The translations under genes and the position numbers were made by a program. Shown in pieces: positions 23,504 through 32,975 of a stretch of 52,199 nucleotides of DNA (positions are counted from its first letter, which is position 1; every line of letters starts with the position of its first letter). The notes beneath the pieces are model-generated. The model was not told where the DNA came from, searched no databases, and worked only from the letters and a program-made list of their open reading frames with translations. This DNA is from Thermoguttaceae bacterium (GTDB lineage Bacteria; Planctomycetota; Planctomycetia; Pirellulales; Thermoguttaceae). The stretch covers positions 1-52,199 of the forward strand of contig JAFTCU010000352.1 of NCBI GenBank assembly GCA_017454585.1. The letters are read 5' to 3'.

Positions 23504-24787
23504 TCAAAGCTGGTCGAAGTGGTCCAGCGTCTTTTTAAGTGCGCCCTGCTGGCTCGCCACGAGCCGGGACGCGTTTTGACCAAGCGTTCTGGCGAAATCC
23601 GCGTCTTCCAGCGTCCGCCGCACGAATTCCGTCATTTCGTCCACATCGTGGACTACGACCGCCGCATCGTGCGTCAGGAGTTTCTTCACGATGTCGTGGA
23701 AGTTCCACGTGTTCGGGCCGAACGAGACGCACGTCCCGAACGCCGCCGGTTCGAGCATATTCTGCCCGCCGCGGGAGCCCATGCTCCCCCCAACGAATCC
23801 GACGAACGAAGTTCCCCACCAGCCGCCCAGCTCGCCGATCGTGTTCACGAGCAAAATCTGCGCGCGGCCGTTTTCTTCGTGGTTTTCGCTCAAATCGGTC
23901 CTTTTTTGCGTCTCAAACTCCGTTTTTTCGAGCAATTTCTCTACCTCGGCGAACCGTTCCGGGTGACGAGGGACCAGAATCAGCCTCAGCTCCGGGTGAG
24001 TCGGCGCGAGCCTCCTGAAAACCTCCACAGCCATTTCTTCCTCGGGCTCCTGCGTACTCCCGGCCAAAAAAATCCGGTCGGTCGGCTCCACGTTCCAAAG
24101 TCGGGCAAGGCGCCGGGTCTTTTCGTTCTGACGGTCGGACTGCGCGCCATCGTATTTAATCGACCCAACATTGAAAACCTTCTCTGGAGCCACTCCGAGA
24201 GAGCGAAAACGTTCAGCGCTTGCTTCGTCCTGGGCCGTGACAAGCGTAAGTGTGCGCATCACGCGCCGCATTACCGGCCGGATCCGCGAGTAGTTCCGGA
24301 AACTTTTTTCCCCGAGCCGACCGTTCATCACGACGACCGGAACGCCGAGTTTTTCAGCCGTCAGGAGCAGATTCGGCCAGATCTCCAGCTCGATAAGGAC
24401 GAAAAAATCCGGCTGGACCCGTTTCATGGCGCGGCGCACCGCCCAGGAAAAGTCCAAAGGGGCGTAAAAAACGGTTCTGCCCGCGAACTTTTTCCGGGCC
24501 AGTTCCATACCAGTATGTGACGTCGAAGAAATAACGAACTCAAAATCGGGGTGACGTCTTTCAAACTCTTTGAGAATCGTGGCGGCCAAATTCACTTCAC
24601 CCACACTCACGGCATGGATCCAGACTCTGCGGCCCGACTTTTTTTTCTCCAAAACGGGGGCTTTACCGAGAACTTTTTCCCCGAAACATTCGCGGTACTT
24701 CCCTTTAAAAAGAGCCGAATAAAGTAGAAACGGAGAAAAAATCAACAGAAGAAAAAAATAACAAATATTAAAAAACAGGCGGATCAT
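23504..24787 (-). CDS. waaA: 3-deoxy-D-manno-octulosonic acid transferase (GT30)
   Basis: Attaches Kdo to the lipid A precursor at the inner membrane. The 427 residues begin with a membrane anchor (FNICYFFLLLIFSPFLLYSA), followed by WIHAVSVGEVNLA with catalytic Glu64, ISSTSHTGMELA, APLDFSW, ELEIWPN and FLAGSTQEPEEE. All are GT30 blocks. It shows that the cell makes Kdo-lipid A-type lipopolysaccharide. It ends in a hairpin before rlmL, and is divergent from the LptF/G-type gene, itself an LPS export component. Confidence 0.93.
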   Translation of the reverse strand: MIRLFFNICYFFLLLIFSPFLLYSALFKGKYRECFGEKVLGKAPVLEKKKSGRRVWIHAVSVGEVNLAATILKEFERRHPDFEFVISSTSHTGMELARKKFAGRTVFYAPLDFSWAVRRAMKRVQPDFFVLIELEIWPNLLLTAEKLGVPVVVMNGRLGEKSFRNYSRIRPVMRRVMRTLTLVTAQDEASAERFRSLGVAPEKVFNVGSIKYDGAQSDRQNEKTRRLARLWNVEPTDRIFLAGSTQEPEEEMAVEVFRRLAPTHPELRLILVPRHPERFAEVEKLLEKTEFETQKRTDLSENHEENGRAQILLVNTIGELGGWWGTSFVGFVGGSMGSRGGQNMLEPAAFGTCVSFGPNTWNFHDIVKKLLTHDAAVVVHDVDEMTEFVRRTLEDADFARTLGQNASRLVASQQGALKKTLDHFDQL

Positions 24788-24869
24788 ATTTATATACGTC
24801 AGGGGAAATGAGGAAAAAGCCCAAAATTTAGTTTATTATAACACAAAAAAGAAATTTTGGGAATCCCTC

Positions 24870-24897
24870 TGGACAAAATTTTAAAAAAGTGTAAAAT
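24870..24897 (+). promoter_or_regulatory. Promoter of the LptF/G-type gene
   Basis: TGGACA (24870-24875) and TAAAAT (24892-24897) are 16 bases apart, about 80 bases ahead of the ATG at 24978. Confidence 0.5.
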
Positions 24898-24977
24898 GCA
24901 CAAATACTGAGTATTGCATTCTGGCAAAATTCGTTTGGGCATTTACATTCCCAAAACGTCGCGAATCGGAGAAAAAA

Positions 24978-26189
24978 ATGAAGCCTCTTCCGTACTTCAC
25001 AATCGTGGACCGCTATTTTATGCTGAAATATCTCTTCGTCGCGACGTCACTTATTTTTATTGGAGGTTCCCTCTTCCTGCTTTTCGATATTTTATCCAAA
25101 AGTGACGATTTACCAATCCTGTTTCAGGAATCCAAAATACACGGTTTCATTGTTCTGCTGCAGTTTTACACTCTGCGTATGATGAACATCCTGCTTTATA
25201 CCCAGTTCGCGTTTATCACCGCCACGACTGCCATCACATTTTTCATGCTGGAAAAAACCAGCAGCAAAACCGTTCGCGGCGGCGAAGTGATCCCTCTTCT
25301 GACTTCGGGCTTTTCACGCAAACGAGTCGCCATTCCTTTTTTCATCGTAGGGTGTACGTTCATCTTTTTCATGTGCTCCACGGAAGAAGCGTTTTATATT
25401 TTTTGTAAGGATTGGCCGGGAGCGAATTCCGACTCGCTCATTGGTAAAATCGAAATTAAAACGATGGATATGCGAAACGATGCTTCCACCGGTTTAAAAA
25501 TTTACGGTACAAACCTTGATTTACAGACCAACACGTTTTTAAATCCTAAAATTGGAATCCCCAAAGAACGTACTTTTGACCAGCTTGATGAACTTTTGGC
25601 TCCAAAAGCGGTTTGGCTTCCGGAATGTGACGATCATCCTGCGGGTTTTATGCTGGAAGGAGTCATCAACCTTGACAAAAAGAACTGGCTTCATCGGGCC
25701 GCAAACGTTCCGGTCTGGCTTCCCCACCTGAATGTGGAACTTCCCATTTTTTACACATCAGAAACCGCCTCGTGGGTTTCGCCTGGCAACGTTTTCATCG
25801 TTTCCATGCTGATTCCAGAGGATTTAACCAAGGACAAATCCAATTTTTTACCAGAATCCATTCCTGACCTTTACCGAAAAATTAATAATAAACGTCAATT
25901 AGGCCCTAATTATAAGGAACGCGCTGATTTTCATTCACGGCTGCTTCGTCCTTTTTTGGAGTGTTCCCTTTTATTCCTCAGTATTCCAGTGATCCTCTCC
26001 GCGAGACTCAGGTCCAAAACCGTGATTTTCCTGATTATTGCCGGCTTGATGGGATTAAACATTGGACTGGCGCACATCGGGAAACTTCTCGTGATTCAGG
26101 ATGGAATTCCAGCCGCCTTGGGAGCATGGATACCTCTCCTCATTTTGGCGCCCATTTGCTCCATTTTGTTCGATGAATTATACACATGA
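24978..26189 (+). CDS. LptF/LptG-family permease (YjgP/YjgQ)
   Basis: Inner-membrane component of the lipopolysaccharide export ABC complex. The 403 residues show the family layout: N-terminal TIVDRYFMLKYLFV, three helices (about 18-40, 60-90, 110-135), a periplasmic beta-rich domain (about 140-315) and C-terminal helices (about 325-400). PIVDR-like openings and the SGFSRKRVAIPFF coupling region are typical. Whether it is the F or G subunit cannot be told; the partner is not nearby. waaA is the divergent neighbour, which fits an LPS theme. Confidence 0.87.
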   Translation: MKPLPYFTIVDRYFMLKYLFVATSLIFIGGSLFLLFDILSKSDDLPILFQESKIHGFIVLLQFYTLRMMNILLYTQFAFITATTAITFFMLEKTSSKTVRGGEVIPLLTSGFSRKRVAIPFFIVGCTFIFFMCSTEEAFYIFCKDWPGANSDSLIGKIEIKTMDMRNDASTGLKIYGTNLDLQTNTFLNPKIGIPKERTFDQLDELLAPKAVWLPECDDHPAGFMLEGVINLDKKNWLHRAANVPVWLPHLNVELPIFYTSETASWVSPGNVFIVSMLIPEDLTKDKSNFLPESIPDLYRKINNKRQLGPNYKERADFHSRLLRPFLECSLLFLSIPVILSARLRSKTVIFLIIAGLMGLNIGLAHIGKLLVIQDGIPAALGAWIPLLILAPICSILFDELYT

Positions 26190-26263
26190 TTTCAAACACG
26201 AATCATTTCCTGTAAAATTTTAAAAAATAAACAAAAAATTCCTCATATTTCATGGAAATGGCC

Positions 26264-26291
26264 TTGATTTTTTTCTCGTTTTCTACATAAT
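26264..26291 (+). promoter_or_regulatory. Probable promoter of the URO-D family gene
   Basis: TTGATT (26264-26269) and CATAAT (26286-26291) are 16 bases apart, about 85 bases before the ATG at 26376. Confidence 0.45.
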
Positions 26292-26375
26292 AAGCAAGCG
26301 GGAGATTGTTTGATCAACCTTACCTTTTTTCACCCATTGTAATCGCAAAATTATAACTTATAAGAGTAAATATCC

Positions 26376-27398
26376 ATGACTGCCAGAGACCGTGTTATTA
26401 ATACTTTATGCAATCAGATTTGTACGCCAGTTCCTTCTTTTCTGACCATTCCCGAATTCGTTAAGAAAAACCGAATTAGTGACTGTGCGCAGTTACGTAC
26501 GCGTTTTCAGAACGATCTGGACCTGCTGGATTATAGTCTGCCCATTTTGTCAGTTTCGAAGCCCAAGAGTGATAATCGTGCGCAAGCCTTCGACGAATGG
26601 GGTTGTGCCTGGAATCGCAGCGAGGATGAGGCTTGGTCTCTTTCTGATGAACCGCGTTATGACGATATATCCGAGCTTGAGCGGCTTCGTTTCCCTAATA
26701 ATCCCGTCTCGATGGAAATGACGGAAAACGTAAATCAAGTATGTGATTCTAACCCTCATTTTGTACTGATCCAGACGAGGATCCATCCTTTCAGGCGTTT
26801 GTGCGCCTTGGGAGGAACGACCGCCGTATGTAAACTGTTCCAGCGTAAACCTCGCGAATTGCGGGACATTATGACCCGTTTCTACGAATACTACCGTAAA
26901 CAACTCAATGTCTGGTGCCTCACGGATGCCGATGGAATTGGTATTGAAGACGATTTAGCCGATGATAACAGCGGAAGAATTTCCCTGAAGCGCTGGAACG
27001 AAATTCTGGTTCCCATGTTTAAAGAATTCTTCGCCAAAATCCGGAGCTGCGACAAATTCGTGTTTTTCACCGGAACCGGGAATTTTGAGGAATACATTCC
27101 CGGCCTGATTTCCGCCGGAGTGGATTGCATTCGTTTTGACTCTTCGGTCATGGATCCCAAACTTCTCGCAGACCGTTATGGTAATCAGGTGACTTTCCTG
27201 CCGGTTCTGAGACCTCAAATGATTGAAAATGAGACGGAAGAAACCCTAACAAAAAAAATTCTGGCCTTGAGAGCATCGTTCGGTGACTCGAAAATCATCG
27301 TGGAGTGTCAAATGCCGCCAAAGTTGGCGCCTCGCTACACGGCATGTGCCATGCTGAATATTCGCCGCCGGATGCCTCAGTCGGGGGATTTTTCCTGA
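26376..27398 (+). CDS. Uroporphyrinogen decarboxylase (URO-D) superfamily protein
   Basis: A 340-residue TIM-barrel protein of the URO-D/methyltransferase (MtaA/CmuA) superfamily. The N-terminal MTARDRVINTLCNQ is the common opening of these proteins; later blocks include DADGIGIEDDLADD, a KFVFFTGTGNFEEYIPGLIS strand and AGVDCIRFDSS. The heme-pathway HemE signatures are absent, so it probably moves methyl groups or has another role instead of making coproporphyrinogen. No corrinoid protein lies beside it. Substrate unknown. Confidence 0.7.
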   Translation: MTARDRVINTLCNQICTPVPSFLTIPEFVKKNRISDCAQLRTRFQNDLDLLDYSLPILSVSKPKSDNRAQAFDEWGCAWNRSEDEAWSLSDEPRYDDISELERLRFPNNPVSMEMTENVNQVCDSNPHFVLIQTRIHPFRRLCALGGTTAVCKLFQRKPRELRDIMTRFYEYYRKQLNVWCLTDADGIGIEDDLADDNSGRISLKRWNEILVPMFKEFFAKIRSCDKFVFFTGTGNFEEYIPGLISAGVDCIRFDSSVMDPKLLADRYGNQVTFLPVLRPQMIENETEETLTKKILALRASFGDSKIIVECQMPPKLAPRYTACAMLNIRRRMPQSGDFS

Positions 27399-27433
27399 AG
27401 TCCGATTTCTTTCTCTAATATTATTAATGTAAA

Positions 27434-27495
27434 AGGGAAACATTTGCCAGGAAAACATAAAGGCTTTGCCTGCTTTCCTGAATCAATGTTTCCCT
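27434..27495. terminator. Long bidirectional hairpin between convergent genes
   Basis: AGGGAAACATT (27434-27444) pairs with AATGTTTCCCT (27485-27495), and inside it CAGGAAA (27448-27454) pairs with TTTCCTG (27474-27480), giving 18 paired bases with a small internal loop. It lies between the converging URO-D gene and truB and probably ends both transcripts, though it lacks a long T-run. Confidence 0.6.
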
Positions 27496-27518
27496 GAGCT
27501 CTGTTAATATCTCACGGA

Positions 27519-28454
27519 TCACGTGTCATTCGTCTCATTCGCAAAATTCAAAACGCTTCTGAGTGTTCCTGATTCTGTTTTCCTGACGATCCCCAGAAAA
27601 ACTCCCGCCTCGTTCAGAACCACCGCTTCCTCCAAAGGTTTCATTCCTGCTGCGGCCGGATGAGTTACCGCGATGCCCGTCCTCATTCTGTGTACGTCTC
27701 TTGAATCGTACGTAATGTGGGGGAGGTCCGGAACCACATCGGAAAATGGACGGATCAACTCCAAACAATGTGGTCGGTTGAGGGGCCTCGGATCGTCGCG
27801 TTTCCGAATCTCCAAAGCGTCTTCCAGATGGAAATTTCCAATGGCCGTCCGAACGAGCGCGGACATAACCGCCTCCGTCCCAAGTCTCCGCGCCAAATCG
27901 CGCCCCAGAGAGCGCACATACGTTCCGCTTCCGCAAACGATTTTAAGTTTCAGTTCCGGAAAATCGTAGTTCAGAACTTCCAAGCCGTAAATCTGTATCG
28001 GGCGTGCTTTCAGTTCCACTTTCCTGCCCTTGCGCGCCAGGTCATACGCTTTTTGACCATTCACTTTCAGGGCAGAATAAATCGGAGGCTTCTGCATGAT
28101 TTCGCCCAGAAATTCCGGGAGTACCGCCTCGATTTCTTCAAGCGTGGGAGCAGGCGTTCCCTCAGGCACAGGGGTCATTTCCGTCTCCACGTCTTCCGAA
28201 GGGCTGGAAAAACCAAACCGGAAGGTTCCAATGTAGGTCTTTTTTTGTTCCTGTACCCTTGAAATGAGTTTCAACGCGCGGCCCAGCGCCATGACAAGTA
28301 CGCCCTCCGCTAGAGGGTCGAGTGTTCCTGCATGACCAATTTTAACCTTTTTCTCAGGTTTTTTCCCTTCCAGAATTTCCCTCAAAACCATCTTCACCGC
28401 ATCGAACGATGTGACTCCTGCCGGTTTATAAACATTCAGAAATCCGTCATACAT
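27519..28454 (-). CDS. truB: tRNA pseudouridine-55 synthase
   Basis: Makes pseudouridine 55 in the T-loop of tRNAs. The 311 residues begin GFLNVYKPAGVTSFDAV, then KIGHAGTLDPLAEGVLV with catalytic Asp46. KPPIYSALKVNGQKAYDLAR and CGSGTYVRSLGRDLA follow, all family blocks. GAGGA lies about ten bases before the ATG. The usual neighbours (infB, rbfA, rpsO) are absent. Confidence 0.95.
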   Translation of the reverse strand: MYDGFLNVYKPAGVTSFDAVKMVLREILEGKKPEKKVKIGHAGTLDPLAEGVLVMALGRALKLISRVQEQKKTYIGTFRFGFSSPSEDVETEMTPVPEGTPAPTLEEIEAVLPEFLGEIMQKPPIYSALKVNGQKAYDLARKGRKVELKARPIQIYGLEVLNYDFPELKLKIVCGSGTYVRSLGRDLARRLGTEAVMSALVRTAIGNFHLEDALEIRKRDDPRPLNRPHCLELIRPFSDVVPDLPHITYDSRDVHRMRTGIAVTHPAAAGMKPLEEAVVLNEAGVFLGIVRKTESGTLRSVLNFANETNDT

Positions 28455-28736
28455 CTGATAAAATCCTCAAAATCGTTAAATTTTCTCAAGGTTTTTTGGC
28501 TATCTGTCGATGATTACCACTGAAAAGATTGTGCAATCGTTACAATCGTTTCAACAAAACAATCATCCGGGAGCTTCAGAGCCTCGGGGCAGTGGCTCGC
28601 TCTCCGGTTAATTTGTAGTGCGTCCATTTTGAATTTCCAGAAAAACAGTCCATCAGAATACCTGCATTGGGGTATTTTTGGGGCCTTGAAAGGAAACTCA
28701 GGCGCAGCGACTATAGTAGTATAGCGTATAACAGCC

Positions 28737-30641
28737 ATGAGTCCAATACTAATTAAAGAAAGACTTCCATTTTGGGGCAAATTAACCAGATTTTTTATTT
28801 TGGTTTTCCTGTGTACCTCAACCATGGAAGCTTTCGCGGATGATTTGATGACAAACGCTGCGGCTCTTACCGATCCGGAGGTTTCATCAGAGCAAAAAAC
28901 GGCCGAAGAGGATTCGGATTCGTTTGATTTTATTTTGGAAGACGTCTCGGAACCCGCCGGTGATGCGGAAGATCCCCAGGCTTCTGAAACAGATTCCGCT
29001 CAGGAAGAAACCAAAGCCGATCCAAAGGAAGAACCAGAAGCTCAAAAAACTGAAGCCGAAACCAAAAACGAAGCTGAAGATGAACCTAAAATAGAGGCCA
29101 AAACCAGGGAAAAAGCGGAAGAAATCACCACCAGTGAACCGAAGGCGAAGGTACAGCCTGAAACCAAAAAAGAAGAAAAACCTTCCCAGGCGAAATCCAT
29201 TGTAAATCGTCCATCCACTGAAACGGTACTTCCCGAAGCGACCGTCATGAATCTGCGTGAAGATGCGATAGTACGGGCGATTCGTTCCGCACGGCCCGCC
29301 GTGGTGAATATTCGCGGGGAGAAAGTTTTAAAATCGGTTCCTTACGATGCGTCCGGCTCCAATGGTGAAAGCGTGGTTCAGCAGGACGCCCAGCACGTGA
29401 ACGGAATGGGGACCGGGGTCCTTTTCGACCCGCGCGGCTACATTGTTACGAACTTCCACGTCGTTGACGGGATCCGCGAAATTCACGTAACGACCGCTGA
29501 AACCAAAACTTACGTCGCTCAAGTTCTTGCTCGTGATAAAGAGACGGACCTGGCGATCATCAAGATCGACGCGTTGGCCGGTGAAGTTTTCAGGACTCTC
29601 TCGTTTGGAGAATCCACCGATTTAATGTCGGGTGAAACAGTCATCGCCGTTGGAAATGCTTTTGGCTACGAACATACCGTAACGAAAGGAATCATCAGTG
29701 CGCTTCATCGTTCCGTTCAGGTCAGTGACGTACAGTCCTACGAGGATTTAATTCAGACAGATGCGAGCATTAACCCGGGAAATTCCGGCGGTCCTCTTCT
29801 GAATATCAACGGCGAGATGATCGGGATCAACGTGGCTGTCCGTGCGGGTGCACAGGGGATTGGATTCGCCATCCCGGTCAACCGTGCAATGGAAGTCGTC
29901 GCGAAAATGGTTGAATCGTGCAGCGCGGAGAATAATTGGCACGGAATTCATTTTGTTTCCCTTCCGATGAAGAACACCCAGGGCGCGGTCGTTCAGAAAG
30001 TTGAACCGAACAGTCCTGCGGATTCCATTGGACTGAAATCAGGGGACGTGATCCTTGCAGTGAACAATCAAAAAATTCATCATGAACTCGATTTCGCCTG
30101 TGCGATCCTGGAACAAAAACCGGGAGAAACCATCCGTTTGACCGTTTCACGCAACGAAAAAAGCGCAAGCGTGAAACTGACCATGGGCGCCGTCTCGAAA
30201 AAGAACCGTGTTGTTTCCGAGTACACGCCCGAAATCAAAGGCCGACCGGAATTTAACGTCGAAAAACTGACTGACGAGGAAATCGTCTGGAAACATCTTG
30301 GAATTCTGACTTCCTCCGTGGCGGGGAGTAGCATGACGATCGCCGGAAACCGTAAATATAACGGTGGACTTCTGGTCCAGAACGTCCGCGCGAACAGCCC
30401 GGCTGCGCGTCAGGGGATCCAGAACGGTGACATTTTGCTCGGGATTCAGAGGTGGGAAACCCTTTCACTTGAAAACGTGATTTTCGTCCTGGAGCAACCG
30501 GAAATTCATCGCGCCGAACAGGTTAAATTCCTTCTCGCCCGCAACGGGAAAGTGATGCTTGGTCATTTCTCAGGAAAAGACTTGGCGTCAGAATCCCCCC
30601 TGGCTACCGTCTCCGGCGCTTCACCCGTCCGCCCCCGATAA
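28737..30641 (+). CDS. HtrA/DegP-type periplasmic serine protease with acidic spacer
   Basis: Envelope protease/chaperone for misfolded proteins. Residues 1-34 form a signal peptide. Residues 35-165 are an acidic Glu/Lys/Thr-rich spacer not usual in DegP. The trypsin-like domain has His241 (NFHVVDG), Asp271 (DKETDLAIIKID) and Ser350 (NPGNSGGPLL). Two PDZ domains follow (about 400-465 and 520-595). The catalytic triad is complete. No Shine-Dalgarno sequence is seen before the ATG. A 13-bp hairpin separates it from thiL. The 282-base gap upstream of it holds no gene. Confidence 0.92.
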   Translation: MSPILIKERLPFWGKLTRFFILVFLCTSTMEAFADDLMTNAAALTDPEVSSEQKTAEEDSDSFDFILEDVSEPAGDAEDPQASETDSAQEETKADPKEEPEAQKTEAETKNEAEDEPKIEAKTREKAEEITTSEPKAKVQPETKKEEKPSQAKSIVNRPSTETVLPEATVMNLREDAIVRAIRSARPAVVNIRGEKVLKSVPYDASGSNGESVVQQDAQHVNGMGTGVLFDPRGYIVTNFHVVDGIREIHVTTAETKTYVAQVLARDKETDLAIIKIDALAGEVFRTLSFGESTDLMSGETVIAVGNAFGYEHTVTKGIISALHRSVQVSDVQSYEDLIQTDASINPGNSGGPLLNINGEMIGINVAVRAGAQGIGFAIPVNRAMEVVAKMVESCSAENNWHGIHFVSLPMKNTQGAVVQKVEPNSPADSIGLKSGDVILAVNNQKIHHELDFACAILEQKPGETIRLTVSRNEKSASVKLTMGAVSKKNRVVSEYTPEIKGRPEFNVEKLTDEEIVWKHLGILTSSVAGSSMTIAGNRKYNGGLLVQNVRANSPAARQGIQNGDILLGIQRWETLSLENVIFVLEQPEIHRAEQVKFLLARNGKVMLGHFSGKDLASESPLATVSGASPVRPR

Positions 30642-30650
30642 TCTTTCCAA

Positions 30651-30682
30651 ACCTTTCTGATGATTCCATTCATCAGAAAGGT
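30651..30682 (+). other. Perfect 13-bp hairpin between the protease gene and thiL
   Basis: ACCTTTCTGATGA (30651-30663) and TCATCAGAAAGGT (30670-30682) with a six-base loop. There is no T-run. It covers the only AAAGG near the thiL start, so it may limit thiL translation or stabilise the upstream mRNA end. Confidence 0.6.
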
Positions 30683-30696
30683 CCTCCGTTATTCCC

Positions 30697-31728
30697 ATGG
30701 AACTCGAACTCGTTTCCCATCTTTGCTCCCGTTTCCCCGACCACCCGCAAATGAAGCTGGGACCCGGGGATGACGCGGCAATTCTGGAACTCGCGGGTTC
30801 CCGGCCCGAAATCGTCGTAAGTACCGACCTTCTGACCGAGGGCGTGGATTTTCTGCTCGCACGGATGAATCCCAGAAAGATTGGGCGGAAAGCATTGGCC
30901 GCGAATCTGAGCGATCTTGCGGCCATGGCTGCGAAACCCCTTGCGTGCGTCATTTCGGTCGCACTCCCCAAACGACCGGTTTTCCCCAATTTGTCCGATC
31001 TTCCAGCCGATGAAATTTTTTTGCGGAAAGGCCGGAAAGCCCACGGGAATAGCCTGCCAGAACTGATGGAACTTTTGTGCGAAGGGTTCCTTGATGCCGT
31101 TTCTGAAATCCCGATCGCCATCGCGGGCGGTGACACGAACTCGTGGGACGGTCCTCTCGTTCTTTCCGTGACGGTTTTGGGGGAAGTTGCCGGGAAACCA
31201 CTCTGCCGCCACGAAGCCAAACCGGGTGACGCGATCCTCGTGACCGGGCCGCTCGGCGGGAGCATTTTACGCCACCAGTTCGAATGTATGCCGCGTACCG
31301 CTGAGATGCTGCGTCTGAACAAAGTTTTCCACCTCCACGCGGGAATGGACATAAGCGATGGCCTGACGCTTGATTTGAGCCGTCTTTGCCACCGGAGCCG
31401 ATGCGGTGCGGAACTATTTCTTGATGAAATTCCAATTTCAGACGACGCACGGGAACTTTCGGAACTGAAGCCGGAAAAGTCCAAAATTTACGACTGGATC
31501 CCGGCCGGTTTCGCGTCCGGTTCACCGCTGGATCATGCTCTTGGTGACGGTGAGGATTTTGAGGTCCTTTTCACAACTGAATGGGAAGAATCCGAAAAAA
31601 TCCTGCAAAACACACTCGGGATCCCCGTCTGGAGAATCGGCCGAATTACAGAGGCGGAGGGAATTTACGGCCTGCAGGAGAACGGTACGCGCCAGCTTTT
31701 GCCTATCCGCGGGTTTGAACATTCCTGA
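30697..31728 (+). CDS. thiL: Thiamine-monophosphate kinase
   Basis: Converts thiamine phosphate to the cofactor thiamine diphosphate with ATP. The 343 residues carry LGPGDDAAIL near the N-terminus, STDLLTEGVDF, GRKALAANLSDLAAMAAKP, the metal-binding IAIAGGDTN and MDISDGLTLDL, all in family order. Other thiamine genes are not nearby. Start ATG 30697 lies 55 bases past the protease stop, behind a hairpin. Confidence 0.93.
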   Translation: MELELVSHLCSRFPDHPQMKLGPGDDAAILELAGSRPEIVVSTDLLTEGVDFLLARMNPRKIGRKALAANLSDLAAMAAKPLACVISVALPKRPVFPNLSDLPADEIFLRKGRKAHGNSLPELMELLCEGFLDAVSEIPIAIAGGDTNSWDGPLVLSVTVLGEVAGKPLCRHEAKPGDAILVTGPLGGSILRHQFECMPRTAEMLRLNKVFHLHAGMDISDGLTLDLSRLCHRSRCGAELFLDEIPISDDARELSELKPEKSKIYDWIPAGFASGSPLDHALGDGEDFEVLFTTEWEESEKILQNTLGIPVWRIGRITEAEGIYGLQENGTRQLLPIRGFEHS

Positions 31729-31790
31729 AAATTTCGGTCCAATCTCCTCATTATCAAAGGCCCCCCCCTTTTTTCTTCACCTAATTGTGG

Positions 31791-31796
31791 TAAAAT
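31791..31796 (+). promoter_or_regulatory. Probable -10 box of the ACT-domain gene
   Basis: TAAAAT (31791-31796) preceded by TTGTGG lies about 40 bases before the ATG at 31835. No confident -35 was assigned. Confidence 0.35.
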
Positions 31797-31834
31797 AGTT
31801 TCGTTTTTATTGACCTCTTTTCGCAGGAAACACC

Positions 31835-32398
31835 ATGTACACATACGTCCTGAACATCATGTCAAACGACCACCCCGGGATCATCGCGGCAGTCACGTCT
31901 GCGGCCGAGGCGGTCAATGCCAACATCGAATCATGCAGCCAAACCGTTCTGGGGGGATACTTCACGCTCATCATGATCGTGACCCTTCCGATTGAAATGA
32001 CAACAGATGATTTGCAGGCACACATTCTATCGCATACTTCAAAGTCATGCAAGATCGACGTTTCTGTCCGTAAAACCAATCAGGAATCATTGGTCGAACC
32101 AACGGCGGAACGCTTTGTTCTGACAGCGTTCGGGAAAGACCAGCCCGGAGTGGTGCGACGGTTCAGCGAGTACCTCTCTGACCACGAAATGAATATTCTT
32201 GACCTTTACGGCTGCCGCCAGAAGAACGTAGATGGTGAGGTGCAATTCCTGCTCACCGCCCAGGTAGAGATCCCCTCCAAATGGAATCTTGCCCTGCTTC
32301 AGTGCGATTTGCAGAACATCGGGAAGGACCTGGACTTCACGGTCGTACTTCAGCACGAGAATATCTTTACCGCCACGAACCGTGTACGGTACCGATAA
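31835..32398 (+). CDS. Tandem ACT-domain regulatory protein (GcvR-like)
   Basis: A 187-residue protein with two ACT domains (about 3-80 and 92-170). Each starts with the typical glycine-containing ligand turn: SNDHPGIIAAVTSAAEAVNA and GKDQPGVVRRFSEYLSDHEM. ACT domains bind small ligands such as amino acids and pass the signal to enzymes or regulators. The layout is that of GcvR, repressor of the glycine cleavage operon in enterics. No gcv gene is present here, so the target is unknown. Confidence 0.82.
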   Translation: MYTYVLNIMSNDHPGIIAAVTSAAEAVNANIESCSQTVLGGYFTLIMIVTLPIEMTTDDLQAHILSHTSKSCKIDVSVRKTNQESLVEPTAERFVLTAFGKDQPGVVRRFSEYLSDHEMNILDLYGCRQKNVDGEVQFLLTAQVEIPSKWNLALLQCDLQNIGKDLDFTVVLQHENIFTATNRVRYR

Positions 32399-32482
32399 AA
32401 GATGAAAAAGAAAAAAGGGAAGAACGTTTCCGTGGTTCTTCCCTCTAACTCTCTTCAAAAATCGACGATTCTTCGGATTTTA

Positions 32483-32803
32483 TCAGCTCATCTGGCAGTA
32501 CTCAGTCACGACCCCGTTTTCATCGGTGAAGAACGCGATACGGATTCCCGGAACCACGTCCATCGGCGGCCAGAAGCATTTCTTGTTCTCGCATTTCGCG
32601 TCAATATTATCGACGAGGTACGCGATGTGTCCACCCTTGGCGACCGGCAAATCTTTCATTGGGGAATCATCCTCAAAAAACAGATACTCGATCGTGTTCG
32701 GGTCATTGGCCGGGTCCGTCGCCCAGCATTTGATGGATTCGAGGAAGAACATTCCTTCCTTTTTCTCGGAAGCCACGGCACCGTAATGCGCAAATTTTTT
32801 CAT
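32483..32803 (-). CDS. VOC/glyoxalase-superfamily protein
   Basis: A 106-residue protein with strong AGGAGAG before its ATG. GGHIAYLVDNIDAKCE and PGIRIAFFTDENGVVTEYCQ match the paired beta-alpha-beta-beta-beta modules of the vicinal oxygen chelate fold; His59 and Glu102 are candidate metal ligands. It probably works as a dimer. The substrate cannot be told. Confidence 0.7.
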   Translation of the reverse strand: MKKFAHYGAVASEKKEGMFFLESIKCWATDPANDPNTIEYLFFEDDSPMKDLPVAKGGHIAYLVDNIDAKCENKKCFWPPMDVVPGIRIAFFTDENGVVTEYCQMS

Positions 32804-32837
32804 GATTTCTCTCCTGAAATGAGGGTCTGTCGAAAAT

Positions 32838-32871
32838 AAAAATAGGCTTCTTTCTATTGAAGCCTATTTTT
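32838..32871. terminator. Terminator after the 32976 gene
   Basis: A 13-bp perfect stem AAAAATAGGCTTC (32838-32850)/GAAGCCTATTTTT (32859-32871). On the minus strand it ends the large TPR gene; the VOC gene starts 35 bases later. Confidence 0.75.
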
Positions 32872-32975
32872 CGATTCTTTTCAAGGAGTGGAGACTGTAA
32901 ATTTCTCTTTTTTTCCCAAAAAAATCCCACTTTCTGCTGATTTTTCCCGAAAAGCCACGTCAATCTTCAAGTGGA

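Noticed and set aside
28690..28736. A sigmaE-type promoter (GGAAAC...TATAGT) ahead of the HtrA gene
   Set aside because: HtrA genes are often envelope-stress controlled, but the -10 does not match the ECF pattern and the spacing is not convincing.
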